From the NCBI RefSeq assembly GCF_037975245.1, contig NC_092583.1, positions 6,771,264 through 6,835,263 on the forward strand: a DNA stretch of 64,000 bases, given 5' to 3'. Under the pieces are notes generated by a model that was given only the letters and a program-made list of their open reading frames with translations, did not search any database and had not been told where the DNA came from. This DNA is from Apostichopus japonicus. Lineage: Eukaryota; Echinodermata; Holothuroidea; Aspidochirotida; Stichopodidae. The translations under genes and the position numbers were made by a program. Within the stretch, counting starts at the first letter, position 1. Each line of letters opens with the position of its first letter. Positions 1 through 10,888 of the stretch are shown here, one piece after another.

Positions 1-1398
1 AAGAACTGTTTGGATGAAAGCAACAGGCTTAATATACTTACTGTAGCTTCTGTTTGTTATTTCGTCTGCTGCGGACACCGGAGGGGAGTTCACCGGTGCG
101 GTAGGAGGAGGGGGTGTAGTATGGGGAGATGGTTGTTCCACCGGTTGGGTAGCAGCATGGTGAGGATTTCTTACACCGTTGCTGGTATAATCATGACGGT
201 GCACTATACATGAAATATGAAGATAAATGTATTGTTTGAAATAAGTATAGTTATAATTATAATTTCTTACATCAGGTCTGTCTGAAAACAAATTTAGTAC
301 CAAACAGAAACAGTTTCTTTCTTACCATATTTGATATTAAAAACGACCGTGAAATTTCTTACATTGGAAGTCAAATAAAAACAATTGGATATAACTCTTG
401 ATGTGTTGATGTTGTTGTTCATTATGTCGTGATTTTGTTGCATGTATTTTGTTTTATGGTTGCTATTTCTTTAATCTAATGTGGATGTCTTGTTGTTATT
501 GATACATGTTATTTTAAGCTGTTTTCAGTGATATATACAATATCAAAACAATACTTTTAGTAAATATGCTGACAGTATTGCTATACTGCTGTGTGTGATG
601 ACATCATTACAACGCATCCGGGGTCTCCTGTCAAGCACCTGATGACATTTCATACCGTAAACAGGATATTTGATTAAGAGAGGACAGCTTTAATTAGATG
701 CAATGTCCAGGCTCCTAAAATATCGTATCTGTATATATATATACCGAGGCTTACCGTCATCACAAAATCAAAACAGTCACATTCAAACTCAAAACGTTAC
801 AAGGAAAGAAAACTCAAATCCCTCAGGATTTACATTACCTTGTCCGGTTTCTTGGAATGTAAACATTGAAGTCATGGCGTAATCACACAACATAACAAGA
901 TATTGCTGATCGAAGGCAAATTAGAGGGAAAGCCCCGGATGTTGTAGCATGTTATGATTTTTCTTGCGCTCTCGTTAGCAATTTTTAGCCACTTAAAATG
1001 TCTTTAACAACTTAAATGAATGGGGTAAGTGAATGGGGTAAGAAACCTCAGTCTTAACTACTTGGGGGACACTTTAAGAATCAAGAGAATTTAACACGAG
1101 GATACATATAGGTCTGTCTTACTATTCTACTTTAGCTGCTTGATGAGTACATTCGTAAGTTCATATCCACGATAAAACTGGAAAACGAATCACGGTCCTT
1201 TTAAGACTGTATGTCATCTCGGATGATGACGTGAGACCATGTACTGCATCCCTACTCTTCACTGTAGAGGTGAATGTAGTATGTTCTATGCTCGTTGCAA
1301 TAAAAACATGTTGCACTCAGTTCTTTGTGTCTCGGATAAGTTGTTCGTTGCAATGTATAAATGTACTTAACAAACACGAACTATACTGTATATTATAG
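1..1398. other. Intergenic DNA, nothing recognised
   Basis: AT-rich non-coding sequence. The only open frames are short (about 67 codons or fewer) and show no conserved motif, splice context or family resemblance. I see no RNA gene or terminal repeat up to the hAT-like insertion that starts at 1,407. Confidence 0.6.
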
Positions 1399-1406
1399 GC
1401 AACATC

Positions 1407-3494
1407 CAGTGGCGTAGCTAGGATTTTTTGAGAGGGGGGGCCATGGGGGCCTGTTCTTTCTAGTGGGGGGGCCGGAGGTTACTATCTAAGGGGAGCGCCA
1501 CCATGGTTGGCGCGGAGCGTACAGAGAAAATTTGAGATTTCAGCACCCCCCAGATCGCAGGAGATGGCACCTGTGAGGCAAAATAGCAACCAAAAAGATG
1601 TGCAACTTTGGTAACAGAAATGCAAAAAAAGTTTTTTCTCTTTCATGCTGACTGGCCTTGCCAACTCAACCAGACTTTTAACTTGAGGGAAGTTGGCATC
1701 ATTTGCAGGAATTTCAGAATTCCCAATATTTTATATCTCTACCAGTAGTGGAAAATCCTGTTTCGACAGTTTCGTGGCCATAAAAAAGTTGTTTTGTGGA
1801 ATATTCAATGACATATATTCATTTGACTCGAGGCAATATATGAATACCTGCAGGGGCGGCGATCTGTTTCAAATATTGGGGTTGGGGGGACATCTGCTTG
1901 GATGCAGGCGAATTACTGTCAAAGCGGAGCGCCACCATTGGTTGGCGCGCAGCGTACAAGAAAATTTCTGGTTTTGATAGCCCCCCAGATGACCGGAAAT
2001 GGCACTTCTCGGGCTTGAAAATGACCAACCAGATGTACACTTTTGCCTGAGAACCAAGTTTTCCTAATAGTTTTTTTTTCATTCATAACCTTTTGTCAAG
2101 ATTGTCACCAGTCACACATCATGTTCGACCTCATTGCATTTGTAGGTAATTCTACGTAACGCCCCACAATACCCGTCAGCCCCACTTTTCAAGGTTTTAA
2201 GCCCATTATTTGTTCAGAATTTGAATAATAAATTCACTTCAAAACATACCCATAATGTTGCACTAAATTTCATCTATGGACAACCAATATAGAAAACCCC
2301 CCTCAACCACTAACAGACCGGTCAAAATTGTACGAGTGTAGAGGGAAGTATACTATGATGAAGAATGTTGGTCAAGGGATTTTCGAAATTTCAGACACAG
2401 TTAAATTATTGGTGTACAAATATTAAAACCTCTTATAACGGCTACTATAAAACTTCGATATCATAGAAAATACCAAAAATATATGCTCGAGGGGGAGGGC
2501 GGTCTCCACCCCTTCACCCCCCCCCCTCCCTTGGCTACGCACCTGCGGTTAGAAATCTTGTAGGAAACAGGCCAAATGGAAACCCAGTGAACCCATATCG
2601 ATGTGGATCCTATGTATGATTGTACGTACTTACACTCATACACAAGATGCAAACCAAATTTCATTACGGATGCGGTCCGTCTAGCTATTCATTTCGAGAA
2701 AAAAAGTAAAAACTACTTTCGGTCATATATAGTAACAAATTGTGACACGTTTAGACAGGCGCTTTGCGAGGAATTTGCCAAGGGAGGGGCAAAGCTTGTA
2801 CCCAGACTTTCTAAGCGTAGCGCCACCATAAGTTGGCGCGAAGCGCAAAAGAAAATTTTGGCCGAAAATGCCTCCCAGATCGCTGGAAATGGCACTTCCC
2901 AGGCCTTGTAAGTTGCATCTAAGCATTTTCTATTTTGAAATTACTAGCGATATCATAAAAAAATACAAAACATATGCTTAAAAAAAAACTATGCCACCAA
3001 ATATTGGGGGGATATAAGATACTATATCCCCCACCTAAAATATTGGGGGGACATGTCCCCCCGTCCCCCCCCCCCCCATGATCGCCGCCCATGAATACCT
3101 GATACCTCGGCTCAGAACAAACGGAGCCAATCTTTTGATAGATTGTTGCGCTAGGTGGAAGCACTGAACATATTTTCAGCAGATATCGCTATCACGCAGC
3201 ACAACAAGGTTCGTGGTGTATGGTCGCAATCGTCGCATCGACCATTGCCATGCCATGCTGTGTGACCATTCTCATGATTACTACAGATATTGTATTATTC
3301 TTATTCTGCCAGATGCAGACGAGAAAATTGTGTAACTCTATTTCCCAAATTATTGAACAAAAAATATTAGCGAATCGCACTGATGAGTGTTTTTTTTTAC
3401 CCCATTCCCAGTGGGGGGGCCAGTGGGGGGGGGGCCAGCCGATTTCATGGGGGGCCTCGGCCCCCCAGGCCCCCCCCCCGTAGCTACGCCACTG
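1407..3494. mobile_element. hAT-like non-autonomous transposon, 2.09 kb, with 8-bp target duplication
   Basis: The element begins CAGTGGCGTAGCTA at 1,407 and ends with the exact inverse TAGCTACGCCACTG at 3,494. It is flanked on both sides by the perfect 8-bp direct repeat GCAACATC (1,399-1,406 and 3,495-3,502). Inverted ends starting CAG-TG with an 8-bp duplication are typical of the hAT superfamily. No transposase frame is visible, so it would depend on an enzyme encoded elsewhere. It holds three plus-oriented copies of the shared ~95-bp core module (about 1,484-1,575, 1,918-2,010 and 2,808-2,905), G-rich runs, and a stretch at about 2,160-2,460 that is inverted relative to 57,790-58,090. 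The short frames inside (for example 1,693-1,977 and 2,603-2,911) are repeat translations, not genes. Confidence 0.85.
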
Positions 3495-3502
3495 GCAACA
3501 TC

Positions 3503-4404
3503 GTAGTATCACCCCCTCAATTTACATTTCTTTGTGATAATTCTTCAGAACTCTCATTCAATAAAAGAATTCTAACCGCAAAATCGACCCCGTTTTACTG
3601 ATGACGTAATAATCTGATTCATAGTGCCAGTCATACTCATGTGGTCACGGTCCCAACGTAAGTTTACCGTGAGACTGGGAGTGTATTAATTCGTACTCAG
3701 GGTCCTGTCTTATTAACTTTACTTGATAAGGCCATAACGCCATTATATAACCCAAGTACAGAATCACACGTGATCCTAGTCGAGAATCTATTTCTTTTAT
3801 GAGACTATTTTGTAACTTCTAAGCAGCTATGAGGTGTTCACATTCTAAGATACGGCAATCTATTTTTGTTATCTCAACAAACCAAACTATATTTTCAGTG
3901 ACTGATTGCTCAGGAAACTACTCATTACTTCAAAGCTAATCAGCTGTTTCGAGTTTTTATCCCTCCCGGCGTGTAGTTTGTGACATAGTTTCGTCGAGAC
4001 ACCGTCTAGCTTAGTCAAATTTATCATTAACCAGATCTTGACCATTACAACGCGAAACCTGTCAAATAGGAACTTTTTAATTATATACCGCCCACTTAGT
4101 TTGCTTTTAAAAGCAGTTTGTTGGTAAATTTATCGGATGTTGTTTGAAGGTAAAATCCTGTACCAATATATTTCATAAGCTTCAGAACTCAAGCTTCACT
4201 TGAAATACCGGAGTTATAGTCGAACGTTGAAGTTATCAAATATGTTTTTTAATATGATTAATACTAGTATGAGGGGTGTCTGTGTGACGAAATCCATGAA
4301 AAATCAGATCTAGACGAGAGAATTGCTGATTTCTCAGTATTCTCTACATAATTCGAAAATAATATTCCAAAAATGGTTCAACTGTCACCCTTTGGTCTTT
4401 GGTG
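3503..4404. other. Intergenic DNA, nothing recognised
   Basis: AT-rich sequence between the hAT-like element and the first copy of a dispersed direct repeat. No coding frame of note, tRNA pattern or terminal repeat was seen. Confidence 0.5.
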
Positions 4405-4865
4405 TACCTTTACCATTAACATATTAAGTAATAAACTTTAACACTTTATTCATCGGACTAACTGTACTCCATTTAATCGATAGTCATATCTATTAGATTT
4501 ATAAGCATGAGCTTTATTAACTTCTGTCCGTTTACCCTTAGTCTACGCCTATCATTTGATCAATCAATAATTATCTTGAGTTTAAGTGACTTGCACAAAC
4601 CAGAAGTCTAATTGTTCTTAAGAGATACGAGCCTGATACTTATATCCATTGCTGCTTTGTCTGCAAATATGATAGAAAACAACATTTCGATGTACCTTGT
4701 AACCTTTGGTAAACTTCACAATCAAATTTCGTTCATTATTATTATCTATTTATTAATCAAGTTATCGCTGAATGTTTACATTTCTACACATTTACTGCTT
4801 CATATGTATACAAGCGGATATTCAACTTCCTGTCTACAATCATTGTTCTCTGTTTTTATTTTGGT
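4405..4865 (+). repeat. Copy 1 of a ~450-bp direct repeat (partner at 8,175-8,645)
   Basis: The stretch shares long near-identical runs with 8,175-8,645 in the same orientation, for example the segment beginning GAGCTTTATTAACTTCTGTC (about 4,510 and 8,272) and the run ATTTCGTTCATTATTATTAT (about 4,727 and 8,501). Small indels and substitutions separate the copies. The frame of 125 codons at 4,612-4,989 lies mostly in this repeat and is not preserved in the other copy, so I do not call it a gene. It may be an interspersed element or a local duplication. Confidence 0.7.
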
Positions 4866-5159
4866 TTCTACTGAAAATCCGTTTCATATTTTGTTCATGC
4901 GTTTGCCTCAAATTTCTATATTTGGTTGCACAATCCTGAGTAGTGTATATACTTACACGCAATCTCGCTTTCCAGACGATCACCATTAGGGACAGTGTAA
5001 CCATGCGCACGTGAGTCCAACACAGGCAATTCGTCATCTCCTGCCCCGTTCATACTGATCTTGTCGTGTCGAGTTCTATGGAAATATAATATGGTTATAC
5101 AATCAAAATGCTGTTATGAATAGTGCAATATCGCAAATTAAATATGCGACATAGATTGG

Positions 5160-5575
5160 TTTGACAGAGATCACGTCATGTAAAGGATCGGATATGACGT
5201 ATGATAGAGGATCGGATATGACGTAGTTTGATGATAGAGAATTGTTTGTGACGTTGTTTGATGATAGAGGATCGGATGTGACGCAGTTTGATGATAGAGG
5301 ATCGGGGGTAACGTTGTTTTGATGATAGAGGATCGGATGTGACGTAGTTTGATGATAGAGAATCGTTTGTGAGGTTGTTTGATGATAGAGGATCGGATGT
5401 GACGCAGTTTGATGATATAGGATCGTATGTGACGTAGTTTGATGATAGAGGATCGGATGTGACGTTGTTTGATGATAGAGGATCGGATGTGGCGTAGTTT
5501 GATGATATAGGATCACATGTGACGTAGTTTGATAATAGATGATCGGATGTGACGTAGTTTGATGATAGTTTTAAT
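5160..5575. repeat. Minisatellite, ~30-bp unit, about 13-14 copies
   Basis: Tandem units of about 30 bp read roughly GATCGGATGTGACGTAGTTT followed by GATGATAGAG, with point changes (ACGTAG, ACGCAG, ACGTTG) between units. The unit is a multiple of three, which produces a long repetitive minus-strand frame (5,103-5,516, repeating L-Y-H-Q). That frame is a by-product of the repeat and has no other sign of being a gene. Confidence 0.9.
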
Positions 5576-5736
5576 AAAACTTCGAAACTCTAGAAATAAT
5601 AAACCTCCCTGCGGGATCGAAACGTCCAGCCCTCTAACTGCAATATGCTAACTATACATTTGAATACGATATCTTGAATGTTCATTTTATTTGTTAACAT
5701 CAATATGTATGAATAGGATGAAAAACTACTGCCAGT

Positions 5737-6030
5737 CAGTGGCGGCGGAACCGGGGGGGCTTGGGGGGGCTCAGCCCCCCCAATGAAAAAGTTGAGGGGG
5801 CAAATGCATGATAAGCCCCCCCAATATTTACCAAGAGTCCGAAACGTGCATCTGCCAATTTTTCAATGCATACTTGTCGATCTGTCCGATGCACACGTAT
5901 ACTATATAGGTGTAATAATTTTAGTAATTGCTGGGGGACCCTCGGCCCGTCCCCTGGCTATAGACCACATTGTCACCCCAACCGCGTCTTCACGCCCCGT
6001 GAAAAGTGGAAGCAGTGAGTGTGAGTACCG
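5737..6030. mobile_element. Probable hAT-like terminal fragment
   Basis: CAGTGGCGGCGGAACC at 5,737 followed by G/C runs matches the start of the other 8-bp-duplication elements in this window. I could not find the matching inverted end or a duplicate of the preceding CTGCCAGT, so the copy looks truncated and its right border is a guess. Confidence 0.4.
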
Positions 6031-6102
6031 GTAAGCGTAACACAACTTCGTCTTAGGCCAATGACTGCCTCATTTCAGCCAGTTCTCCAACATCCCCTTA
6101 CT

Positions 6103-6503
6103 TAGTGGCGGAGCGTCCATATATACAGTCAGGGGGCGGATGCCCCCCCCCCCCCTGACGGACTCAAATGGACTGCTGGCGCCCTTTTCAGCTTTTCACT
6201 ACTTTTTACTTATTTGCGATTATTGACTATTTTATTGCGCTCTCATATACTTATTGACATTTGTCATATTCTGTTGGTGTAATTTTCCGACAAAATGGCG
6301 ACGACACCTTTTTATTCTCCGTTTATCTGCAAATTAGCAAGGCCCGGAAAGGGTCATTTCCTGCAATCTAGGGAGTATCTTTACTCAAAAATTTTCTGTA
6401 CGCTCCGCGCCAACCTGTGGTGGCGCTCCGCTTAGATAGTGTCGAAAGCGCCCCTACAGACCATTCTTGCCCCCCCTGACCAATACCCCTAGCCCCGCCA
6501 CTG
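6103..6503. mobile_element. hAT-like MITE, 401 bp
   Basis: The left end TAGTGGCGGAGC (6,103) and right end ending CCCGCCACTG (6,503) form imperfect inverted repeats. The flanks CCCTTACT (6,095-6,102) and CCCTTACC (6,504-6,511) match at seven of eight bases, which fits an aged 8-bp target duplication. A minus-oriented core module lies at about 6,345-6,440. There is no coding capacity. Confidence 0.7.
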
Positions 6504-6659
6504 CCCTTACCACACTCAAAAACGTCTTTGCGAGTACACTACGAGTAATAGCTACTCTCTTAAAACACCATCGAATATACAAATTACAATGATTTTACAG
6601 ACTTTTACGTGCAATCTGAGAAATTGCAGGCTTGAGACCCATATGTTAGGGCTAGGTAT

Positions 6660-6826
6660 TCGCAGCATAAAACACTCGGGAAGGGCCGTTTCCGGCCATC
6701 TGGGGGTTTGAAAAAACCCAAAATTTTCTTGTACGCTCCGCGCCAACCGATGCTGGCGCTCCGCTTAGATAGTCTCCACACATTAGCCCCCCCAATAATT
6801 TTTCCGTTCCGCCGCGCCTGCTGCCA
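6660..6826 (-). repeat. Fragment of the shared hAT-like core module
   Basis: This minus-oriented copy of the ~95-bp core (GCGCCAACCGATGCTGGCGC with flanking CGCTCCGC motifs) is followed by G-rich DNA and GGCGGAACGG. It has no identifiable terminal repeat or target duplication. It abuts a tRNA-like sequence at 6,827. Confidence 0.65.
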
Positions 6827-6897
6827 GTCTCCACCGGATTTGAATCCGAGCACCCCGCTATATACGCGGACACCCTTACCAACTAGGCTATGGACGC
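6827..6897 (-). tRNA. tRNA-like sequence (probable pseudogene or SINE head)
   Basis: Read on the minus strand, 71 nt show an A-box-like TAGCCTAGTTGG and a B-box-like GGATTCAAATCC at tRNA spacing. A 5-bp stem (TCCGC/GCGGG) closes a 7-base loop containing ATA in the anticodon position. The acceptor ends pair at only about five of seven positions. An unmodified ATA anticodon would be unusual in place of GTA for Tyr. This is more likely a decayed tRNA or a tRNA-derived SINE promoter than a working tRNA. Confidence 0.4.
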
Positions 6898-6959
6898 TGA
6901 TTGAATGTCCCGAGGTTCGAAACCGGTAAGGAAGGTCGTGATTCCATTGTAGGCATTTG

Positions 6960-8174
6960 CCATCTGTATCGAACAATACTATTTCTGTTTTGGTGACATA
7001 TTTTGTCTTATACTCTAGAGATCAATCATGATGCTAAACAACTCGAAATCATTTGCAATTCCAAAAGCCGGATCTCGAAAGGAATACTTTGAACAGACAC
7101 TGTTAAATGAAATAGAAATAAACGACAAAGACAAATTAATATATATATTTACTTGAAATTAAAGTTCACAAGTCACTGTAGTTTAAAACCCAAAACCCAA
7201 AATACTTTATATCAGAAACAGAAGAATTCAGACAGAGAAATTATTTTTTGAATATTTATTCCCCCTTCTTGTCTTTCATGAATCCACAAAAGCGTTTACT
7301 CTTGGAAGGGAGAGGTGCAAAGTCGAGACAAAAAAAGCACGCCATCACCTTTCAACCTTTCAACAGCGACAACAAGGTCAAGTTTTATTACCAAATAGTT
7401 TACTTGTAGCTTTATAACCACTTGTTCCATTATTAAAACAAGAGTCAACATATCCCATCATTTCAGTCTATGCAAAGTTTATAACAAGAGAGTTTCCATC
7501 GAATTTATTGTAAGGATAAGATGAACTGATCATACGGTCATTTGATTAGAAAAGTGTTTACGCCTGTCACAACTAAAACGTTTGTCATAAGAGAGAAGGA
7601 ATATGGCTCCCTTAATTGAAGATGTATTGGTGAAACCCTCAGATACAAATCAAACATTAACTTGAAGACATCGAAGGTTTATTGAATTGAATTTAAGACA
7701 GCCTAATCCCGACAGCTGGCCTATACTGTTCCTTGATCTGACATTATATATAATGAATACTGGTTACATATCTTCGTACGAATTCAACGTATCGCAGAAT
7801 AAACTTTGATAACATGTTTATTCTCTAAATATTTACGGCAAGAGAGATAAACCACACTGTTTTTGAGATGGGTTTGTGTTCGTGTAGGCTTGGTTTCCCA
7901 GGAGATCGTTTACTCTTAACGACCGTCCATATTGACTCCACATCTTTGATTCACCGTGGTTTGGTATTCAAAATTATTTCTCTGGAATAACTAGCACTTC
8001 ATATTATTGCTAGACTTTCAGTGGCAGGACAGTAGATGCCTGAGCATTCGAAACGAACTTCACATGGGCTGACAACCAAAGAAAAAACCGTAATTGAATG
8101 ATATACCCGTGTTCAAATGTTCACACAATCCGTATTAAAGAAAAGCATGTTTACGGTCTATTTTCATTCCAAAG
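6960..8174. other. Intergenic DNA, nothing recognised
   Basis: AT-rich non-coding sequence without frames above 60 codons, repeats with clear borders or RNA motifs that I can name. Confidence 0.5.
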
Positions 8175-8645
8175 ATCAAGTAATAAAATTAAAACAAGTT
8201 AAATACTTCAGCAAAATGATTGTTATACTCAATTTAATAGATAGTAATATCTAATAGATTTATAATCGTGAGCTTTATTAACTTCTGTCCGTTTATCCTT
8301 AGTCTGCGCCTTTCATTTGATCAAATCTAATGATTAATCTAATAATTATCTTGAGTTTAAATGACTTGCACAAACCAGAAGTCTAATTGTTCTAAAGAGA
8401 TTCGAGACTGATAATTATATCCATTGCTGTTTTGTCTGCAAATATCATAGAACACAACATTTCAATGTACCTTGTAACCTTTTGGTAAACTTCACAATCA
8501 AATTTCGTTCATTATTATTATGTATTTATTTCTCAAGTTATCGTCGAGTGTTTACATTCCTACACATTTACTGCTTCATATGTTTACAAGCGGCTATTCA
8601 AGCAAAAAGACACGCTGACTTCCTGTCCACAATCATTGTTCCATT
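8175..8645 (+). repeat. Copy 2 of a ~450-bp direct repeat (partner at 4,405-4,865)
   Basis: Near-identical to 4,405-4,865 over most of its length and in the same orientation. Around 8,330-8,345 it carries a small local expansion of ATCTAATGATTAATCTAATA that copy 1 lacks. No reading frame is conserved between the two copies. Confidence 0.7.
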
Positions 8646-9833
8646 TTTATTACAACCACTACTACTACTACAGCAAACAAAATAGGCTGGTATCACGTTT
8701 AACCTGTACTTCACATTTGTTATGATCGTTTCCAAGTTTGCAGAAGGAGGTTGTCCACTGCGCGGATATATGTCAGCTTTAGAGGAATTTGCCAGGGATA
8801 TGTGTCCACGCAAAATGCACAGCAAAAATCACTGCATGGAAGCATGGAACTTTACAACGTATTCGAAGGAAAATCATTTTCACCTTTGTAAGTTGAAACA
8901 TGGCCTAAGTAGAAGAAGAACCCGCACTGATAACCTAGCCAGAGTTGATGTGGGGGGGGGGGAGGCGTGAATGGTACCAGTCTTTGTAGTAATAACAAAC
9001 CTTGTGAATCCCTGTAAACGAATATTGTTCGTCAGCAATTAAGGTGAGAAGGGGTGAAGGGTGAAGGAGCATGACACATATGATAAGGGTATGTGTAGAG
9101 TGCAACTGCCCTGGTACGGTAGGAAAATAATTACTGATTCTCTTCTTATAGCCAATTATAGATTTCAACTTCAAATCTCAACTCACAACCATGCATATAT
9201 ATCGTGCTGCACAATATATTTACGTTCAAGAGTTCACGTTATTCTCAGTGAAAATTTATCGTATAAGCAGCACAGCAGGTTACAATAAGGGCAATAGGTG
9301 TCCTTAATTATAACAAATTTAAGCAGTTTCTATTTAAAGAATGCGTTTCTCTCCGGTACGGTTTGAATGGGTGATATATAGGCTCCGCCAGCATTGATTA
9401 GTAATTGTTGGTAACATAGTTCACTGGTCACAGGATGTTCTTAATTAGGATTATTATTCAGCATCACGTTCAGTAACTGCTGACCATATTGTCATACATC
9501 TTCTGTCTCCGCTGATTGCATAGAGCGTCCTCGTCTGATTAAAGATTTTGTTGACACATTCCTCATTCTTAAAGGTCCATCTGAATGCCATAAGATGGTT
9601 GCATATTGCAGTTGGTGTGAGCAAGGGTGTAGGAGGGACCAGTGGCGTGCACATGACTTTAAAGGTGTGTTTTGAGAGATATTAAATCCCCAGACTGAGT
9701 TAGGTAGGGGCCAAACCTGTATGCCGGAAGAACCAGTGGCGATAAAGATGGGAGTGGCCGTTTATAGGTCGTTAACGCCGACCTTGATGTAGGGCGGTCT
9801 GCGGGTCCACCCCAAGAAAAACAATATCGTCAA

Positions 9834-10022
9834 ATGGAGGATTTTGATGCTGATTTAGACAATACATTAGATCTACAATTAGCTCTAGATGCAAGCTGTC
9901 TGAATGTAAAAAATATCTCCAGTGAACAATCTCCCCGGCTTACAATGGAAAGTTGGGGCATTCCACTACTTCCTCCCATGCGCACGCCACTTGAAGGCAC
10001 AAGTGTAATAAATTGTTCCAAG
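9834..10022 (+). CDS. Possible coding exon, unknown product
   Basis: An ATG at 9,834 opens a 63-codon stretch beginning M-E-D-F-D-A-D-L-D. It contains acidic and leucine-rich residues and ends at a possible GTAATA donor at about 10,023. The composition is more protein-like than the neighbouring random frames. However, the stretch overlaps ACGCCACTTG at 9,984-9,993, which resembles the inverse of CAGTGGCGTGC at 9,640-9,650. It could therefore be the 3' part of an old transposon. I do not recognise the protein and see no partner exon. Confidence 0.25.
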
Positions 10023-10574
10023 GTAATAACATTTGAAAGTACAAGTATTTAGATTTGATGACATTTAAGACACTTGATTACACATTAGCCTTCTACAAGA
10101 GACGTCGTCAAATTTAATTCAATCTCTCTGAGGAAGAGAGCATAAACGCAAACATCTAACTGCGCCGTAGTTTCGTGCACGTGTAAAAACCGTGTATCGG
10201 TGTGCCATGACTAGCCTAATGAGAAATACTTTTATTTCATAATCAACATACTCACCCTTCTTGAACACAAGAACAGAATTTTTGTTTGCGATTACGTGTC
10301 CATATATGTACAATATATGATCCTTGTCACGTTCAATGAAATATACACGATACACTCGCATGTGCACCAACTATATCCGGCAAATATTTGTGTTAATACT
10401 TCGACTATCATTCGACTCCCCTCCCCCTTCCCGCCTCCTCCTCCTCCTCACACACCCCTCGACCCTTTCTTCGTGCAGAATAATTTCGTCTTGAATGGTT
10501 ATATCCAACATTAAATGGAAACAACCCATTATATTTGCCCCTTTTCGACTTTGAACTGTATGAGATCCCTTTTA

Positions 10575-10888
10575 TTACTGGTGCTTTGGCCGAGTGAATA
10601 CAGGCGGTGGTATTTGGAGCAATGAGGCAATCGGGATGTTCCGGGTTCGATACCCGGCCAGGTCATAGTAAGGTGGGTTTTACATCCAAGAGCAATCTAC
10701 TGTTTTCCCATCTGATATGATTTTCTAAATTGTAAAGGATTCCAAATTTGAGTTAAAATGTTGAATTAGAAGCCACCCGACGTGTGAGTTGTAATCCATA
10801 AGCCTTTGCGGGCTTCTCCTACATATGTTGTCGCTTAAGCGTCGTTAAACTAACTGCTGATTATTTTTATTATTTTTTTTTATTGATT
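10575..10888 (+). mobile_element. tRNA-derived SINE
   Basis: The head is tRNA-like: an A-box-type TTTGGCCGAGTG at about 10,585 and a strong B box in CCGGGTTCGATACCCGG at about 10,641-10,657. A ~200-bp non-tRNA body follows. The 3' end has TTAAGCGTCGTTAAAC and a T-rich ATT-type tail (about 10,845-10,888). This is the usual layout of a pol III-transcribed SINE mobilised by a LINE. I cannot assign the family, and no clear target-site duplication was seen. Confidence 0.75.

Noticed and set aside
5103-5516. 137-codon minus-strand repetitive frame
   Set aside because: It is a translation of the 30-bp minisatellite. It has no other support.
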